Origin: Runella aurantiaca
Lineage (GTDB): Bacteria; Bacteroidota; Bacteroidia; Cytophagales; Spirosomataceae
Reading direction: 5' to 3'
Assembly: GCF_003339505.1 (NCBI RefSeq)
Contig: NZ_QPIW01000030.1
Location: 18,000 to 81,999, forward strand
Length of the DNA stretch: 64,000 nt
Part shown: piece after piece, positions 18,358 through 26,565 of the stretch
How positions within the stretch are numbered: position 1 is the stretch's first letter
Layout of the letters: each line of letters opens with the position of its first letter
Translations under genes and position numbers: made by a program
Notes under the pieces: model-generated
What the model was told of the DNA's origin: nothing
Databases searched by the model: none
The model's input: only the letters and a program-made list of their open reading frames with translations

Positions 18358-19137
18358 TTAAAAATCGGTATTTGCTTCGGTTATGTCCATTTTCTGAATC
18401 CATATATTGCGGTAAAGCACGTCGTGGCCTTCGGCCTGTAATTTTAAGCCACCGGGCACGTCGGTAATGCCTTTGCCACCATCATTTCCCCCATCAATGC
18501 CCGAGTTCGGGCCGCCCCATACTTGACTGATGCGTTGGTTTTTGTGCACTTTTTTACCGTTAAAATAGATGGTTACCAACGGTTTTTCAACCAGTTTCCC
18601 ATCCTTAAAACGCGCCGCCCTAAACATAATATCGTAGGCGTTCCATTTACCTACGCCGTTATAAGCATAATAAGGAGAAGGCGTTTCGTTGATGACCGCC
18701 GCCATGCCGTGCGAGGTGGTATCACCGTCTAATACTTGAATTTCGTAGCGATTTTGGAGATACACACCGCTGTTGCCACCGGGTTTGCTAATGTAAAACT
18801 CCACATGAAGGCGAAAATCCTTGAATTTTTCTTTGGTCACAATATCCGCCGCGCCGTACTTTCCACCCGCGGCGGCAGGGTCATTGGTATTGACGGCCGT
18901 ACCCTTATCGACAGGGTCATTGACAATAAACCACTTGATGGGAAGCGTCGCCGCCAAACGTGGGCCATCCCAATACGTCCATTTTTCATCGAGCATTTTG
19001 CGCGACCCGTCAAAATACACCTCGGCTTTTTTGGGGGCTTTTACCCCGACTCCTACTTGGGCAATTGAGGGAAATGCTAAGCCAACCACAAGCATGGACC
19101 CAGCAAAAATGAACGATTTAGTGGCAATTTTATTCAT
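18358..19137 (-). CDS. DUF1080 (3-keto-disaccharide hydrolase-like) domain protein
   Basis: 259 residues from the ATG at 19137, chosen because MNKIATKSFIFAGSMLVVG begins a signal peptide cleaved near SIAQ. A longer frame starts at 19179 and would bury the signal. The core has DUF1080 landmarks: FKDFRLHVEFYISKPGGNSGVYLQNRYEIQVLD in pieces, GKWNAYDIMFRAARF, VTIYFNGKKVHKNQ and GLKLQAEGHDVLYRNIWI. The fold is a concanavalin-like beta-sandwich; some members hydrolyse 3-keto-glycosides. The gene follows a beta-propeller-like gene on the same strand with a 65-bp gap, suggesting one operon. Confidence 0.87.
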   Translation of the reverse strand: MNKIATKSFIFAGSMLVVGLAFPSIAQVGVGVKAPKKAEVYFDGSRKMLDEKWTYWDGPRLAATLPIKWFIVNDPVDKGTAVNTNDPAAAGGKYGAADIVTKEKFKDFRLHVEFYISKPGGNSGVYLQNRYEIQVLDGDTTSHGMAAVINETPSPYYAYNGVGKWNAYDIMFRAARFKDGKLVEKPLVTIYFNGKKVHKNQRISQVWGGPNSGIDGGNDGGKGITDVPGGLKLQAEGHDVLYRNIWIQKMDITEANTDF

Positions 19138-19202
19138 GAGAAAACAAGTTTTTGGGGGTGAAATACAACTATTTATCAAAGCAAGAAAAGGCTTATTCTA
19201 CT

Positions 19203-20084
19203 TCATTTTAAGTCGGTCTCGTACACAAACAGCGTCGAAGCGGCATCATCATCGGGCACAAAATAGCCGCGCAGACCCGTGACGGTTGATTCCATCCAAA
19301 AGGGATTGTTGGTCATGGGCGCACCCGTGGGCGACCACAGCAGCAACGGCACCTGAAACACCGGACGGTTGTCTTTCAAATCCACTACTTCCAAGCCCCC
19401 CAACGCAAAAGCCGCCGCGTCGGGAGCGGTTTTGTATTTTTTTAGCCCACCGCAAAGCATCTTGCGTTGTCCGATGTAGTGACAATCCTGATAATCAACG
19501 TAAAAGGCGGGATTATCTACCCGCAATTGCTTTGGAGAAACGGTAGTATTTGACGGCATTTCCCACTGATAAAAGCGACGAGAACCCCAACTAACCGCGT
19601 TGAGCGTATTGGCTTCGGTATCGTGGACGATGCCCCCAAGGTGATCATCCACGCGCATCACTTCGATGGCTTTCATCGTTTCAGGGTCGACTTTATAAAT
19701 CACTGCGCGACTGTCGGCGCGGTATTCTGCCACGGGAACCCAGATGTGTTTTCCGTCAAAATCTATCCCGCCAGGATGATACATTAAGCCCTCGCCCAAG
19801 GTAATGGAAGCGATTAATTTGCCCTTGGAGTCAAACTTAAAAAGGTGGCCGATGCCTGCGCCTCCGTCGTTGTTTTGCCGTTTGCGGGTGACTTCTACCG
19901 AACTCAGGTAAAAATATTGGCCGATTTTGACCATTCCTTGGGGATGAAAACTCGGAAATTGAAGCCGAACCGAAGACGTTAATTTCCACGGCGAATCCGG
20001 GCGAAGTTGGGTTAGTTTTTCCACCAATTGTGCCTGTGCAAAAAGGTTAAAAAACAAGCCAAAGGTCAACACAAAGTACTTCAT
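19203..20084 (-). CDS. Secreted beta-propeller-like protein (probably DUF6454 family)
   Basis: 293 residues with a signal peptide (YFVLTFGLFFNLFAQAQ). The body has repeated short strands ending in Trp, Tyr or Gly (GIGHLFKFDSKGKL, GGIDFDGKHIWVPVAEYRAD, AVIYKVDPETMKAIEVM, NTLNAVSWGSRRFYQW), as in small propellers that read out secreted or extracellular ligands. I associate it with DUF6454, with moderate certainty. No catalytic motif is evident. It lies upstream of the DUF1080 gene and is probably co-transcribed with it. Confidence 0.68.
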   Translation of the reverse strand: MKYFVLTFGLFFNLFAQAQLVEKLTQLRPDSPWKLTSSVRLQFPSFHPQGMVKIGQYFYLSSVEVTRKRQNNDGGAGIGHLFKFDSKGKLIASITLGEGLMYHPGGIDFDGKHIWVPVAEYRADSRAVIYKVDPETMKAIEVMRVDDHLGGIVHDTEANTLNAVSWGSRRFYQWEMPSNTTVSPKQLRVDNPAFYVDYQDCHYIGQRKMLCGGLKKYKTAPDAAAFALGGLEVVDLKDNRPVFQVPLLLWSPTGAPMTNNPFWMESTVTGLRGYFVPDDDAASTLFVYETDLK

Positions 20085-20185
20085 CGTATTTTTGAAAATG
20101 AAAGAATGAGTTGTTCTTAAAAGTAAATCAAGCCCTTATTCTTTGATTTGGATGGACATTATTAGAAAACATCCTGCGACAAAAG

Positions 20186-20222
20186 ACAAAAAAAAGCCGC
20201 CCCTCAAGTGAAGGACGGCTTT
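20186..20222 (-). terminator. Probable intrinsic terminator of the TonB-type receptor gene
   Basis: AAAGCCGCCC (20193-20202) pairs with GGACGGCTTT (20213-20222) with one mismatch and a 10-nt loop. Read on minus, it is followed by a T-run (A-run from about 20186 on plus). It lies about 150 bp past the receptor stop codon at 20373. Confidence 0.6.
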
Positions 20223-20372
20223 CCGACGTTTTCTTAACCTAAACTAAAATCTTTATATGTATTTCCTGATTGTCGATACTGGCAAAAAAGGAAATGGTTA
20301 CAGTGAATGTCTACATTTTGTTTGTCGCTGGTCCAAAGCGGTTTTCAGTACTCCCCCTTCAACCCCTCTCCT

Positions 20373-22814
20373 TTACTGGCCGGAATTGGCCCGGTTACGC
20401 AAATCTTCGGTACTTGTGCTCCGTTGACGGGCGGCTTTAACATTTTGATTTCCAAATCGGTACGTAAACGATAAGCGTACTTGGCGACTTTCCCAGCGCG
20501 AATTGACGCTGAAATTCAAGTCTTGGTATTTGACCGTTCCAGCAAAACGATTCAGGAAGAAAATATCCTGTACATTCAAACGCAACGATGCTTTCCGATT
20601 CCAAAGTGATTTGGCAAAACCAGCACTGATTTGCCCCTGTGCTTTGGCTTGGAGGATGTTGTACTGCGTTGGTGAATTCCAGAATCCGCTCAACTCCGCC
20701 GTGTAGCCCTTGGGAAGCGTAAAATTGTTGGTCACAAATACCGTCGCTCCAAATTGACCCAAATCCAAGTCGGCACCGTAGTAAAACGAGCGGTAACGGT
20801 TATAAAACGCACTCACGTTGTTTTGCATTGTCCACCATTTACTGATGGTGACGGGAATACTAAACGTTGCGTTGTAACTATCTTGGTGGTCAAGGTTTTC
20901 GGTGGTTACGTAGGTTTTATTTTCCTCGGCAATCTGTTTAGGAATCTGGTCAGCAATGACGTCGTTGATGCGACTGTAGCCCAACGTGGTCGAAAACATC
21001 CCCTTAAATACGTGTGTCACCTGAAACGAATTGGTAAACTGCGGGCGCAAATTCGGGTTCCCTTGTTGGAACGTCAACGGATCTAAAAAGAACTGGAAAG
21101 GATTCAAATTGCGGTAGTTCGGACGGTCGATGCGACGACTAAACGACACGTTCAACACGTTGTTGGTATCCAACTGACGCGACACAAACACACTGGGAAA
21201 CGCGTTGATGTAGTTGCGATCAACGATGCTGTTGAGCGTTACTGAATTTCCTTTTGAGTGCGTATGCTCCACGCGCAATCCCAACTGCAACTGTGTTTTT
21301 TTATCAAGTTTTGTGCTGTAATTGGAGTAAACCGCGTTGATATTTTCGGTGTATTTAAAACGATTAGAGCGCGAAGGGTCCAGAATCCACTGCTTATCCA
21401 CCTGCGTCTCAAAACGCATATCGTTGTCTGAATTTACCAAACTACTTTTGGCACCGGCTTCAAATTTACCCTTTTTGAGGGGATGGATATAGTCAACTTT
21501 TGCGGCCGCAATACCGATGGTTGAAGGCATGATGTTGCGAACAATTTCTTTGCTCGTAAGCACATCTTTGGCGTCAAAATAATTGGTATTGAGGTCATTA
21601 CCAGAATTTCCGTCAAAAACCGAGTAGTCGGCATCGGCGCTCAATTCGCGTCCGTTCCCAAAATCATGTTTCAAATTGAGGTTGCCCGTGAAGTTATTCA
21701 ACTTATTATGGTTGAAAGCGTCGGTGGCAAAACGGCCCGTCAGCGTACGGTTTTTGTCATAAAAATCCGTGCTTGAAATTCCGTTCATTTTGAACTGATT
21801 CAAGAAGCCCGTTGCCAAGATGCCGACGGTGGTTTTCTTGGTCACAAAATAATCCACTCCCGCCCTAAAACTCAGGTTTTGGGGATTACCCACGCGGGGG
21901 CTGTTTTGGTCCAAGTAAGTAATTTGGTCTTTGTAAGCAATGGTCCGGTCGATGTCCTGCGTGTTTTGAAAACGGGCGTGGAAGAGGCTCACGTTGGCAA
22001 ATGAGTTGATTTTTGCTGTGCGGTGATTGAGACCAATCGAGCCGTTCAGTTTTTCGTATTTTCCCACTCCTGCGCTGAGGGTATAGTTTCCGTTGGTGCC
22101 GAAATTTTTGTTTTTCTTCAACACAATGTTAATCAAGCCCGAATTGCCCGCGGCGTCGTATTTGGCGGGTGGATTGGTAATCAACTCAATTTTTTCAACG
22201 TTGTCGCTGGGCATACTTTGGAGCATATTCATAAGGTCTTGCATCGAAATCTGCTGCAATTTCCCGTCAATCATCACCATCACTCCCTGACGGCCTTTCA
22301 ATTGCAAACGGTCATTTTGGCGGTCAATCGTAACACCCGGTGCTTTTTCCAACACTTCCAGGGCCGTTCCACCCGCCGACACAGCGCTGTTTTCAACGTT
22401 GACCACCATCCGGTCAATCTGCTGTTCCACAAAAGGTTTCTTGGAAATCACCTTTACCTCGTCCAAGGTCTGCGAAGTTTCGGTCATCTGAAGTGCTGGC
22501 ACCTGAACGGTGGAAGCGGCGGCCGAAACCGCAAAGGGAGCCGAATACGTTTTTTGAAATCCAACCATGTTGGCTCCAATCAAGTAACTGCCCTCAGGCA
22601 CGTTTTCAACTTCATAATAACCCGTTTCGCTCGTGATGGCTCCTTTTACCAGTGTAGAGTCCTTTGCCTTGAGCAATAAAACCGTCGCAAATGGGAGGGC
22701 TTTTCCGTTTGTTTCACGGATTTCGCCCGATACTTTCCCCCGAACGGGGCTTTGGGCAAACATTGAAGTAGAAAGCAGCAACATAGCTGCAACCAAACTC
22801 GTAAAAGTTTTCAT
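20373..22814 (-). CDS. TonB-dependent receptor-like outer membrane protein (OMP_b-brl_3 family)
   Basis: 813 residues. Signal peptide (FTSLVAAMLLLSTSMFAQ), then a carboxypeptidase-regulatory-like domain at about 25-105 (GKVSGEIRETNGKALPFATV, GYYEVENVPEGSYLIGANMVGFQ), a plug domain with PGVTIDRQNDRLQLKGRQGVMVMIDGK, and an outer-membrane barrel ending in VRLSFTYRFGNQN before a short Arg/Ser-rich tail. NPPAKYDAAGNSGLINIVLKKN is characteristic of the OMP_b-brl_3 branch. These are surface receptors or transporters; the ligand is unknown. There is no SusD partner next to it. The promoter must lie in the 22.8-23.1 kb spacer. Confidence 0.88.
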   Translation of the reverse strand: MKTFTSLVAAMLLLSTSMFAQSPVRGKVSGEIRETNGKALPFATVLLLKAKDSTLVKGAITSETGYYEVENVPEGSYLIGANMVGFQKTYSAPFAVSAAASTVQVPALQMTETSQTLDEVKVISKKPFVEQQIDRMVVNVENSAVSAGGTALEVLEKAPGVTIDRQNDRLQLKGRQGVMVMIDGKLQQISMQDLMNMLQSMPSDNVEKIELITNPPAKYDAAGNSGLINIVLKKNKNFGTNGNYTLSAGVGKYEKLNGSIGLNHRTAKINSFANVSLFHARFQNTQDIDRTIAYKDQITYLDQNSPRVGNPQNLSFRAGVDYFVTKKTTVGILATGFLNQFKMNGISSTDFYDKNRTLTGRFATDAFNHNKLNNFTGNLNLKHDFGNGRELSADADYSVFDGNSGNDLNTNYFDAKDVLTSKEIVRNIMPSTIGIAAAKVDYIHPLKKGKFEAGAKSSLVNSDNDMRFETQVDKQWILDPSRSNRFKYTENINAVYSNYSTKLDKKTQLQLGLRVEHTHSKGNSVTLNSIVDRNYINAFPSVFVSRQLDTNNVLNVSFSRRIDRPNYRNLNPFQFFLDPLTFQQGNPNLRPQFTNSFQVTHVFKGMFSTTLGYSRINDVIADQIPKQIAEENKTYVTTENLDHQDSYNATFSIPVTISKWWTMQNNVSAFYNRYRSFYYGADLDLGQFGATVFVTNNFTLPKGYTAELSGFWNSPTQYNILQAKAQGQISAGFAKSLWNRKASLRLNVQDIFFLNRFAGTVKYQDLNFSVNSRWESRQVRLSFTYRFGNQNVKAARQRSTSTEDLRNRANSGQ

Positions 22815-22949
22815 GGCTGTTGTTTAAAATGGCTGTTGTTAATTACTGCTTCAAAACTACGGTACTTTGCAATACAAGCTACCTTTTTTTACACAAGCGG
22901 TTTGATTTTTTGGACAAACGGTTTGAAGGAGTCGTTTTGGATAAATTTT

Positions 22950-23002
22950 AGATTACAGGCAGCCAATGGGATACTTTAAGAATAGTTAACTGCCTGTAAT
23001 CT
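22950..23002. repeat. Perfect 13-bp inverted repeat
   Basis: AGATTACAGGCAG (22950-22962) and CTGCCTGTAATCT (22990-23002) are perfect reverse complements with a 27-nt spacer. They lie between divergently transcribed genes, so a terminator role is unlikely; a structured leader, operator or mobile-repeat remnant are alternatives. Confidence 0.65.
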
Positions 23003-23067
23003 CTTGCTTACTTTGTTTTCACGCTGCTAATTTCAGTGATAAGATGCATTCAAGTAGCTAAAGGTTG

Positions 23068-23092
23068 CATGAAGTGTAAAAAAAACTTCATG
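23068..23092. repeat. Short inverted repeat upstream of the TRIC-type gene
   Basis: CATGAAGT (23068-23075) and ACTTCATG (23085-23092) flank a GTAAAAAAA loop, about 70 bp before the ATG at 23161. Confidence 0.45.
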
Positions 23093-23160
23093 AAAGGTAA
23101 AAATTGGTTTCTCAATTAGGTTTCTCTTTATTTTGTGCATTCGTCAAATCAACCCCCGTT

Positions 23161-23772
23161 ATGCAGCTCCCTTACTATATTGATATGATTGGCGTATTGG
23201 TGTTTGCCATATCGGGTGCTTTGGCGGCTTCCGATAAGAAAATGTACCAAGACCTGTTCGGCGTCTTTTTTACGGGCTTTATCTCGGCCATCGGCGGCGG
23301 TACCCTCCGCGACGTCACGCTGGGCGTGTATCCCTTGGCGTGGGTGAAAGACATGAATTACCTGATTTTCATTACGTTGGGGGTCATCATTACGGTCCTA
23401 TTCAAGCGCATCATTTTTCGGTTGCATAAAGTCATTTTTCTGCTCGACACCGTGGGCATCGGCGTCTACACGATTTTGGGCGTGCAAAAATCCCTGCAAT
23501 ACGGCGTCAATCCTTTTGCAGCCATTATATTAGGAATGGTATCTGCTGTCTTTGGCGGCGTCATTCGCGACACCCTCATCAACGAACTACCGCTGATTTT
23601 TCAAAAAGAAATCTACGCTACGGCCTGCATGGCGGGGGCGGTTGTGTTTGTTTTACTGGATTACTACGATTTTCATTCGGATTGGAATGCGATTGGATGC
23701 GTATTATTGATTATTATTGTTCGGTTAATCGCGGTAAAGTACCGTTTGTCTTTGCCCAAAATTGACCTGTAA
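23161..23772 (+). CDS. Trimeric intracellular cation channel (TRIC/UPF0126) family protein
   Basis: 203 residues from the ATG at 23161. A longer frame opens at a TTG (23104), but residues before MQLPYYIDMIGVLVFAISG are not part of the family. Two homologous halves, each with three TM helices and a glycine-rich GGGTLRDVTLG or GGVIRDTLINE motif, match UPF0126/TRIC channels. Prokaryotic TRIC proteins form homotrimeric monovalent-cation channels in the inner membrane. The length is typical (about 205). It precedes the BASS symporter gene by 21 bp, so the two are probably one operon. Confidence 0.9.
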   Translation: MQLPYYIDMIGVLVFAISGALAASDKKMYQDLFGVFFTGFISAIGGGTLRDVTLGVYPLAWVKDMNYLIFITLGVIITVLFKRIIFRLHKVIFLLDTVGIGVYTILGVQKSLQYGVNPFAAIILGMVSAVFGGVIRDTLINELPLIFQKEIYATACMAGAVVFVLLDYYDFHSDWNAIGCVLLIIIVRLIAVKYRLSLPKIDL

Positions 23773-23793
23773 ATACCTGACCTCTTCCCTTTT

Positions 23794-24741
23794 ATGAAAG
23801 AATCTTTAGCGGCGCTGGACTACATCCGCCTCGATTTTTCGGCCGAAAGCTCGGCCACCATCAACGTGGCGCTCGCGCTGATTATGTTTGGCGTAGCGCT
23901 GGAAATCAAACCCGAACATTTCAAAAACCTCATTCAAAATCCCCGACAACTCATTGCGGGCGTGTTGAGCCAAGCCATTTTATTGCCCGCCGCCACCTTT
24001 GGTCTGGTGATGGCCCTGGGCGACAATATCACCGTGGGCGTGGCCTTGGGGATGATTTTGGTGGCTGCCTGTCCGGGCGGCAATATTTCCAATTTCATCA
24101 CTTCCTTTGCCAAAGGCAACGTGGCGCTGGCCGTCAGCCTAACGGCCATCAGCACGATTTTGGCGGTGGTTATGACGCCCTTTAACTTTACATTCTGGGG
24201 CAACATGTACGCGCAGGCCAACTCACTCGTGCGGCCCATCGAACTCGACTGGCGGGAGTTGCTCAAATCGGTCATGATGATTTTGGGACTGCCAATGGCG
24301 CTCGGAATGCTCTGCTCGGTTTATTTGCCTCGCCTTGCGGAGCGCCTCATCAAACCCCTGCGGCAGGCTTCGTTGGTGTTTTTTATCGTTTTGGTGGTGG
24401 TGGCATTCACCAAAAATTTCGACATTTTCATCAATCACATCACCTACGTTTTTCTGTTGGTGCTGATTCACAACGGCATCGCGCTGGGCATCGGGTACCT
24501 GACCGCGACCGTTTTTGGTCTTTCAGAAACCAACCGTCGCACGCTCAGCATCGAAACTGGCATCCACAACTCGGGCTTAGGACTCGCGCTGCTTTTTAAC
24601 CCCGCCGTTTTTCCACCCGATTTGCCGCTGGGCGGCATGGCCATCGTGGCTGGTTGGTGGAGCATCTGGCACATTGTATCAGGCACGGCCTTGGCGTTTT
24701 ATTGGCAACGAAAAAGTACGTTGGTGGGTGTGAAGGATTAG
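23794..24741 (+). CDS. Bile acid:sodium symporter (BASS) family transporter
   Basis: 315 residues with about 9-10 hydrophobic helices. The BASS signatures are visible: MFGVALEIKPEHFKNL near the N-terminus, the crossover segment AACPGGNISNFITSFAKGNVALAVSLTAISTI in pieces (about residues 85-116), and the second crossover ETGIHNSGLGLALLF (about 253-267). Family members move organic anions with Na+. In bacteria the substrates are mostly unknown (bile acids, pantoate and sulfonates are reported for some). It is translated 21 bp after the TRIC-type gene. Confidence 0.88.
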   Translation: MKESLAALDYIRLDFSAESSATINVALALIMFGVALEIKPEHFKNLIQNPRQLIAGVLSQAILLPAATFGLVMALGDNITVGVALGMILVAACPGGNISNFITSFAKGNVALAVSLTAISTILAVVMTPFNFTFWGNMYAQANSLVRPIELDWRELLKSVMMILGLPMALGMLCSVYLPRLAERLIKPLRQASLVFFIVLVVVAFTKNFDIFINHITYVFLLVLIHNGIALGIGYLTATVFGLSETNRRTLSIETGIHNSGLGLALLFNPAVFPPDLPLGGMAIVAGWWSIWHIVSGTALAFYWQRKSTLVGVKD

Positions 24742-24843
24742 GTTTGGGGGATTTTTTTATTGTGGGCAAGTTTCACAGACCCTAAACACAAGACATAATA
24801 CAAAAACCCAAACTTAGACTCACTTGAAAGGCTTTAAAATATT

Positions 24844-25605
24844 ATGACACCGAATACAAATATAAAATCATTAGGAGAATACATTGAGTTTATAAATCAC
24901 CAAGAACATAGACAGATATCACAATGGTTTTATAGAGGTCATAGTGATAAGTCCTATGAGCTTGTTCCAAGTCTTTTTAGAGTTAACAGAACAGAATCTT
25001 GGGCAAACTGGGACAGAATAGAAGAATACATAACGAGACAATTCAAAGCAGAATCCAGACCATTCATTAAAACTATTCCAACAAATGAAATTGAATGGTT
25101 GACAATGGCTCAACATTATGGTCTGCCAACAAGACTTCTAGACTGGTCAACAAATCCTTTAGTTGCCTTATATTTTGCCGTTGAGAATTATAAAAATAAT
25201 AAAGATGCCAATGTCTGGTTATATGGGCTTATTTCAACTAATAATTGTTGGGAAGAAAGCACTTGGTTAGCAAAAAAAATTGATTTGTCAGGTGACATTT
25301 ATGAAAATATTATTTTCCCTTCTCATATTGACTCCCGTATTACAAATCAATCTGGTTGTTTTACAATTCACGAAATTCCTAAAGACAATAATCCTTTTAT
25401 ACCCATAAATGAAAATCCAAGGATTTCTGTTGACACTTTCATAGAAATTACAATTGATAAGGACATAAAGAAGGATATATTAAACGAATTATATTATATT
25501 GGAATTCACCGTGGATTTATATATCCAGGACTTGAAGGTTTAACATCACGGCTAAAATTTGAAATTGAAACAACACATAATCGAACGACATTACAACCAG
25601 AATAA
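24844..25605 (+). CDS. FRG domain-containing protein
   Basis: 253 residues. The FRG domain lies at about 15-130: WFYRGHSDKSYELVPSLFR, then EWLTMAQHYGLPTRLLDWSTNPLVALYFAVE in pieces, carrying the Phe-Tyr-Arg-Gly and PTRLLDW-NPL-ALYFA motifs that define it. The biochemical activity is unknown. The domain is frequent in mobile and phage-defence neighbourhoods. The gene is much more A+T-rich than its neighbours (runs such as AAATATTATGACACC at the start) and uses AT-ending codons, which suggests horizontal gain. It stands alone, 100 bp after the BASS gene and before a repeat-bearing spacer. Confidence 0.83.
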   Translation: MTPNTNIKSLGEYIEFINHQEHRQISQWFYRGHSDKSYELVPSLFRVNRTESWANWDRIEEYITRQFKAESRPFIKTIPTNEIEWLTMAQHYGLPTRLLDWSTNPLVALYFAVENYKNNKDANVWLYGLISTNNCWEESTWLAKKIDLSGDIYENIIFPSHIDSRITNQSGCFTIHEIPKDNNPFIPINENPRISVDTFIEITIDKDIKKDILNELYYIGIHRGFIYPGLEGLTSRLKFEIETTHNRTTLQPE

Positions 25606-26006
25606 AAAAAGGACTTATAAAGAATTTGTCGTAAGCTCCCATAATGGCACACGGATGACACTGATTCCTTTGGAAACACGGGTTTTCACGAATTAAATCC
25701 ATTTCAATCCGTGTTGGAACATTCGTTTTATCCGTGTTCTATTGGTCTGTGACAAATTGTTGATAATTCTGTAAAAAAATAGCATTGATTTGGCATAAGT
25801 ACGGCTGACACATGTAAACTCAATATTTGCAATTCTGTATAAATGTAGAGGAGACGTTTTCCAAATGCCCCGCCTCCGCCTAGTCCCCACTCCCCACAAC
25901 AATAGGGGTTAATCACCCAATACTTGTCATAGTTACGTACTTCAATAGCCATTGCAATCACTCTATTGGTTTACTCTAACCTTTAAAATCACCACTCTTT
26001 TACCCA
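25606..26006. other. Gene-free spacer after the FRG gene
   Basis: About 400 bp with no supportable gene. It holds an ATCCGTGT-type repeat cluster (25649-25737) and an A+T-rich second half. Several overlapping minus-strand frames here are short and show no protein-like composition. Confidence 0.55.
25649..25737. repeat. ATCCGTGT repeat cluster
   Basis: ACACGGAT (25649-25656) occurs once, and its reverse complement ATCCGTGT occurs twice (25707-25714 and 25730-25737), within GATGACACTGATT and TTTATCCGTGTTC contexts. This is the look of a degenerate dispersed intergenic repeat that can fold back on itself. Confidence 0.45.
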
Positions 26007-26405
26007 ATGAATACGCAAAATCGGGCCATCAAACTCAGCATCATGTTTATTTTTTCGGCCGTGCTGGTGTTTCATTTTTTGATTCTTGCGGGCGTTATTC
26101 CTTACGAAAATACCTGGGGTGGGCGGCTCAAAAGCCACCAAGAAATGATTCAGTTTGAAACGATTTCGATTGCCGTCAACCTGTTTTTTATGTTTTTGGT
26201 GGCCGTGAAAGCAAAATGGCTAAAAATCAACTTCCCCGGTCGTTTGCTCACGGTGCTATTTTGGGGTATGTCGTTGATTTTTGCGGTTAATACCCTCGGC
26301 AATCTCGTGGCAATCAATTCTTTAGAAAAATACATCGCCACGCCCATCACCCTGATTTTAAGCATCTTGACTGCCATCCTTGCGCGGGAGAAAGCATCCG
26401 CTTAA
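26007..26405 (+). CDS. Small four-helix membrane protein, function unknown
   Basis: 132 residues with four hydrophobic segments: about 11-31 (LSIMFIFSAVLVFHFLILAG), 50-67, 80-101 and 110-128. There are no charged catalytic motifs. The architecture is that of a small inner-membrane protein, and the family is not recognised. It is an independent unit between the FRG spacer and the acyltransferase gene. Confidence 0.65.
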   Translation: MNTQNRAIKLSIMFIFSAVLVFHFLILAGVIPYENTWGGRLKSHQEMIQFETISIAVNLFFMFLVAVKAKWLKINFPGRLLTVLFWGMSLIFAVNTLGNLVAINSLEKYIATPITLILSILTAILAREKASA

Positions 26406-26488
26406 GGGACATCGTTTTTCGTTGGCTAAAATTTGAGAAAGCATCGTTTTGACGCCCACTTTGCCGTGATTCATGTCAAAAAATGGGT

Positions 26489-26496
26489 TACTTTTG
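26489..26496 (+). promoter_or_regulatory. Candidate -7 promoter element for the acyltransferase gene
   Basis: TACTTTTG matches the Bacteroidota consensus TAnnTTTG and is followed by GCAGCC. A transcript starting just after it would begin downstream of the more distal start at 26473, supporting the internal ATG at 26566 as the true start. No convincing -33 element was identified. Confidence 0.4.
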
Positions 26497-26565
26497 CAGC
26501 CGCATGTACCCGTATTTTTTTACATAAAACACCGAAACAATCATCCCAAAACCCATCGGCCGGCA

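Larger units (their letters stand above)
22815..23160. other. Gene-free spacer between divergent genes
   Basis: 346 bp with no credible reading frame. It must carry the promoters of the receptor gene (leftward) and of the TRIC-type channel gene (rightward). Its only strong structure is two inverted repeats, listed separately. Confidence 0.6.
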
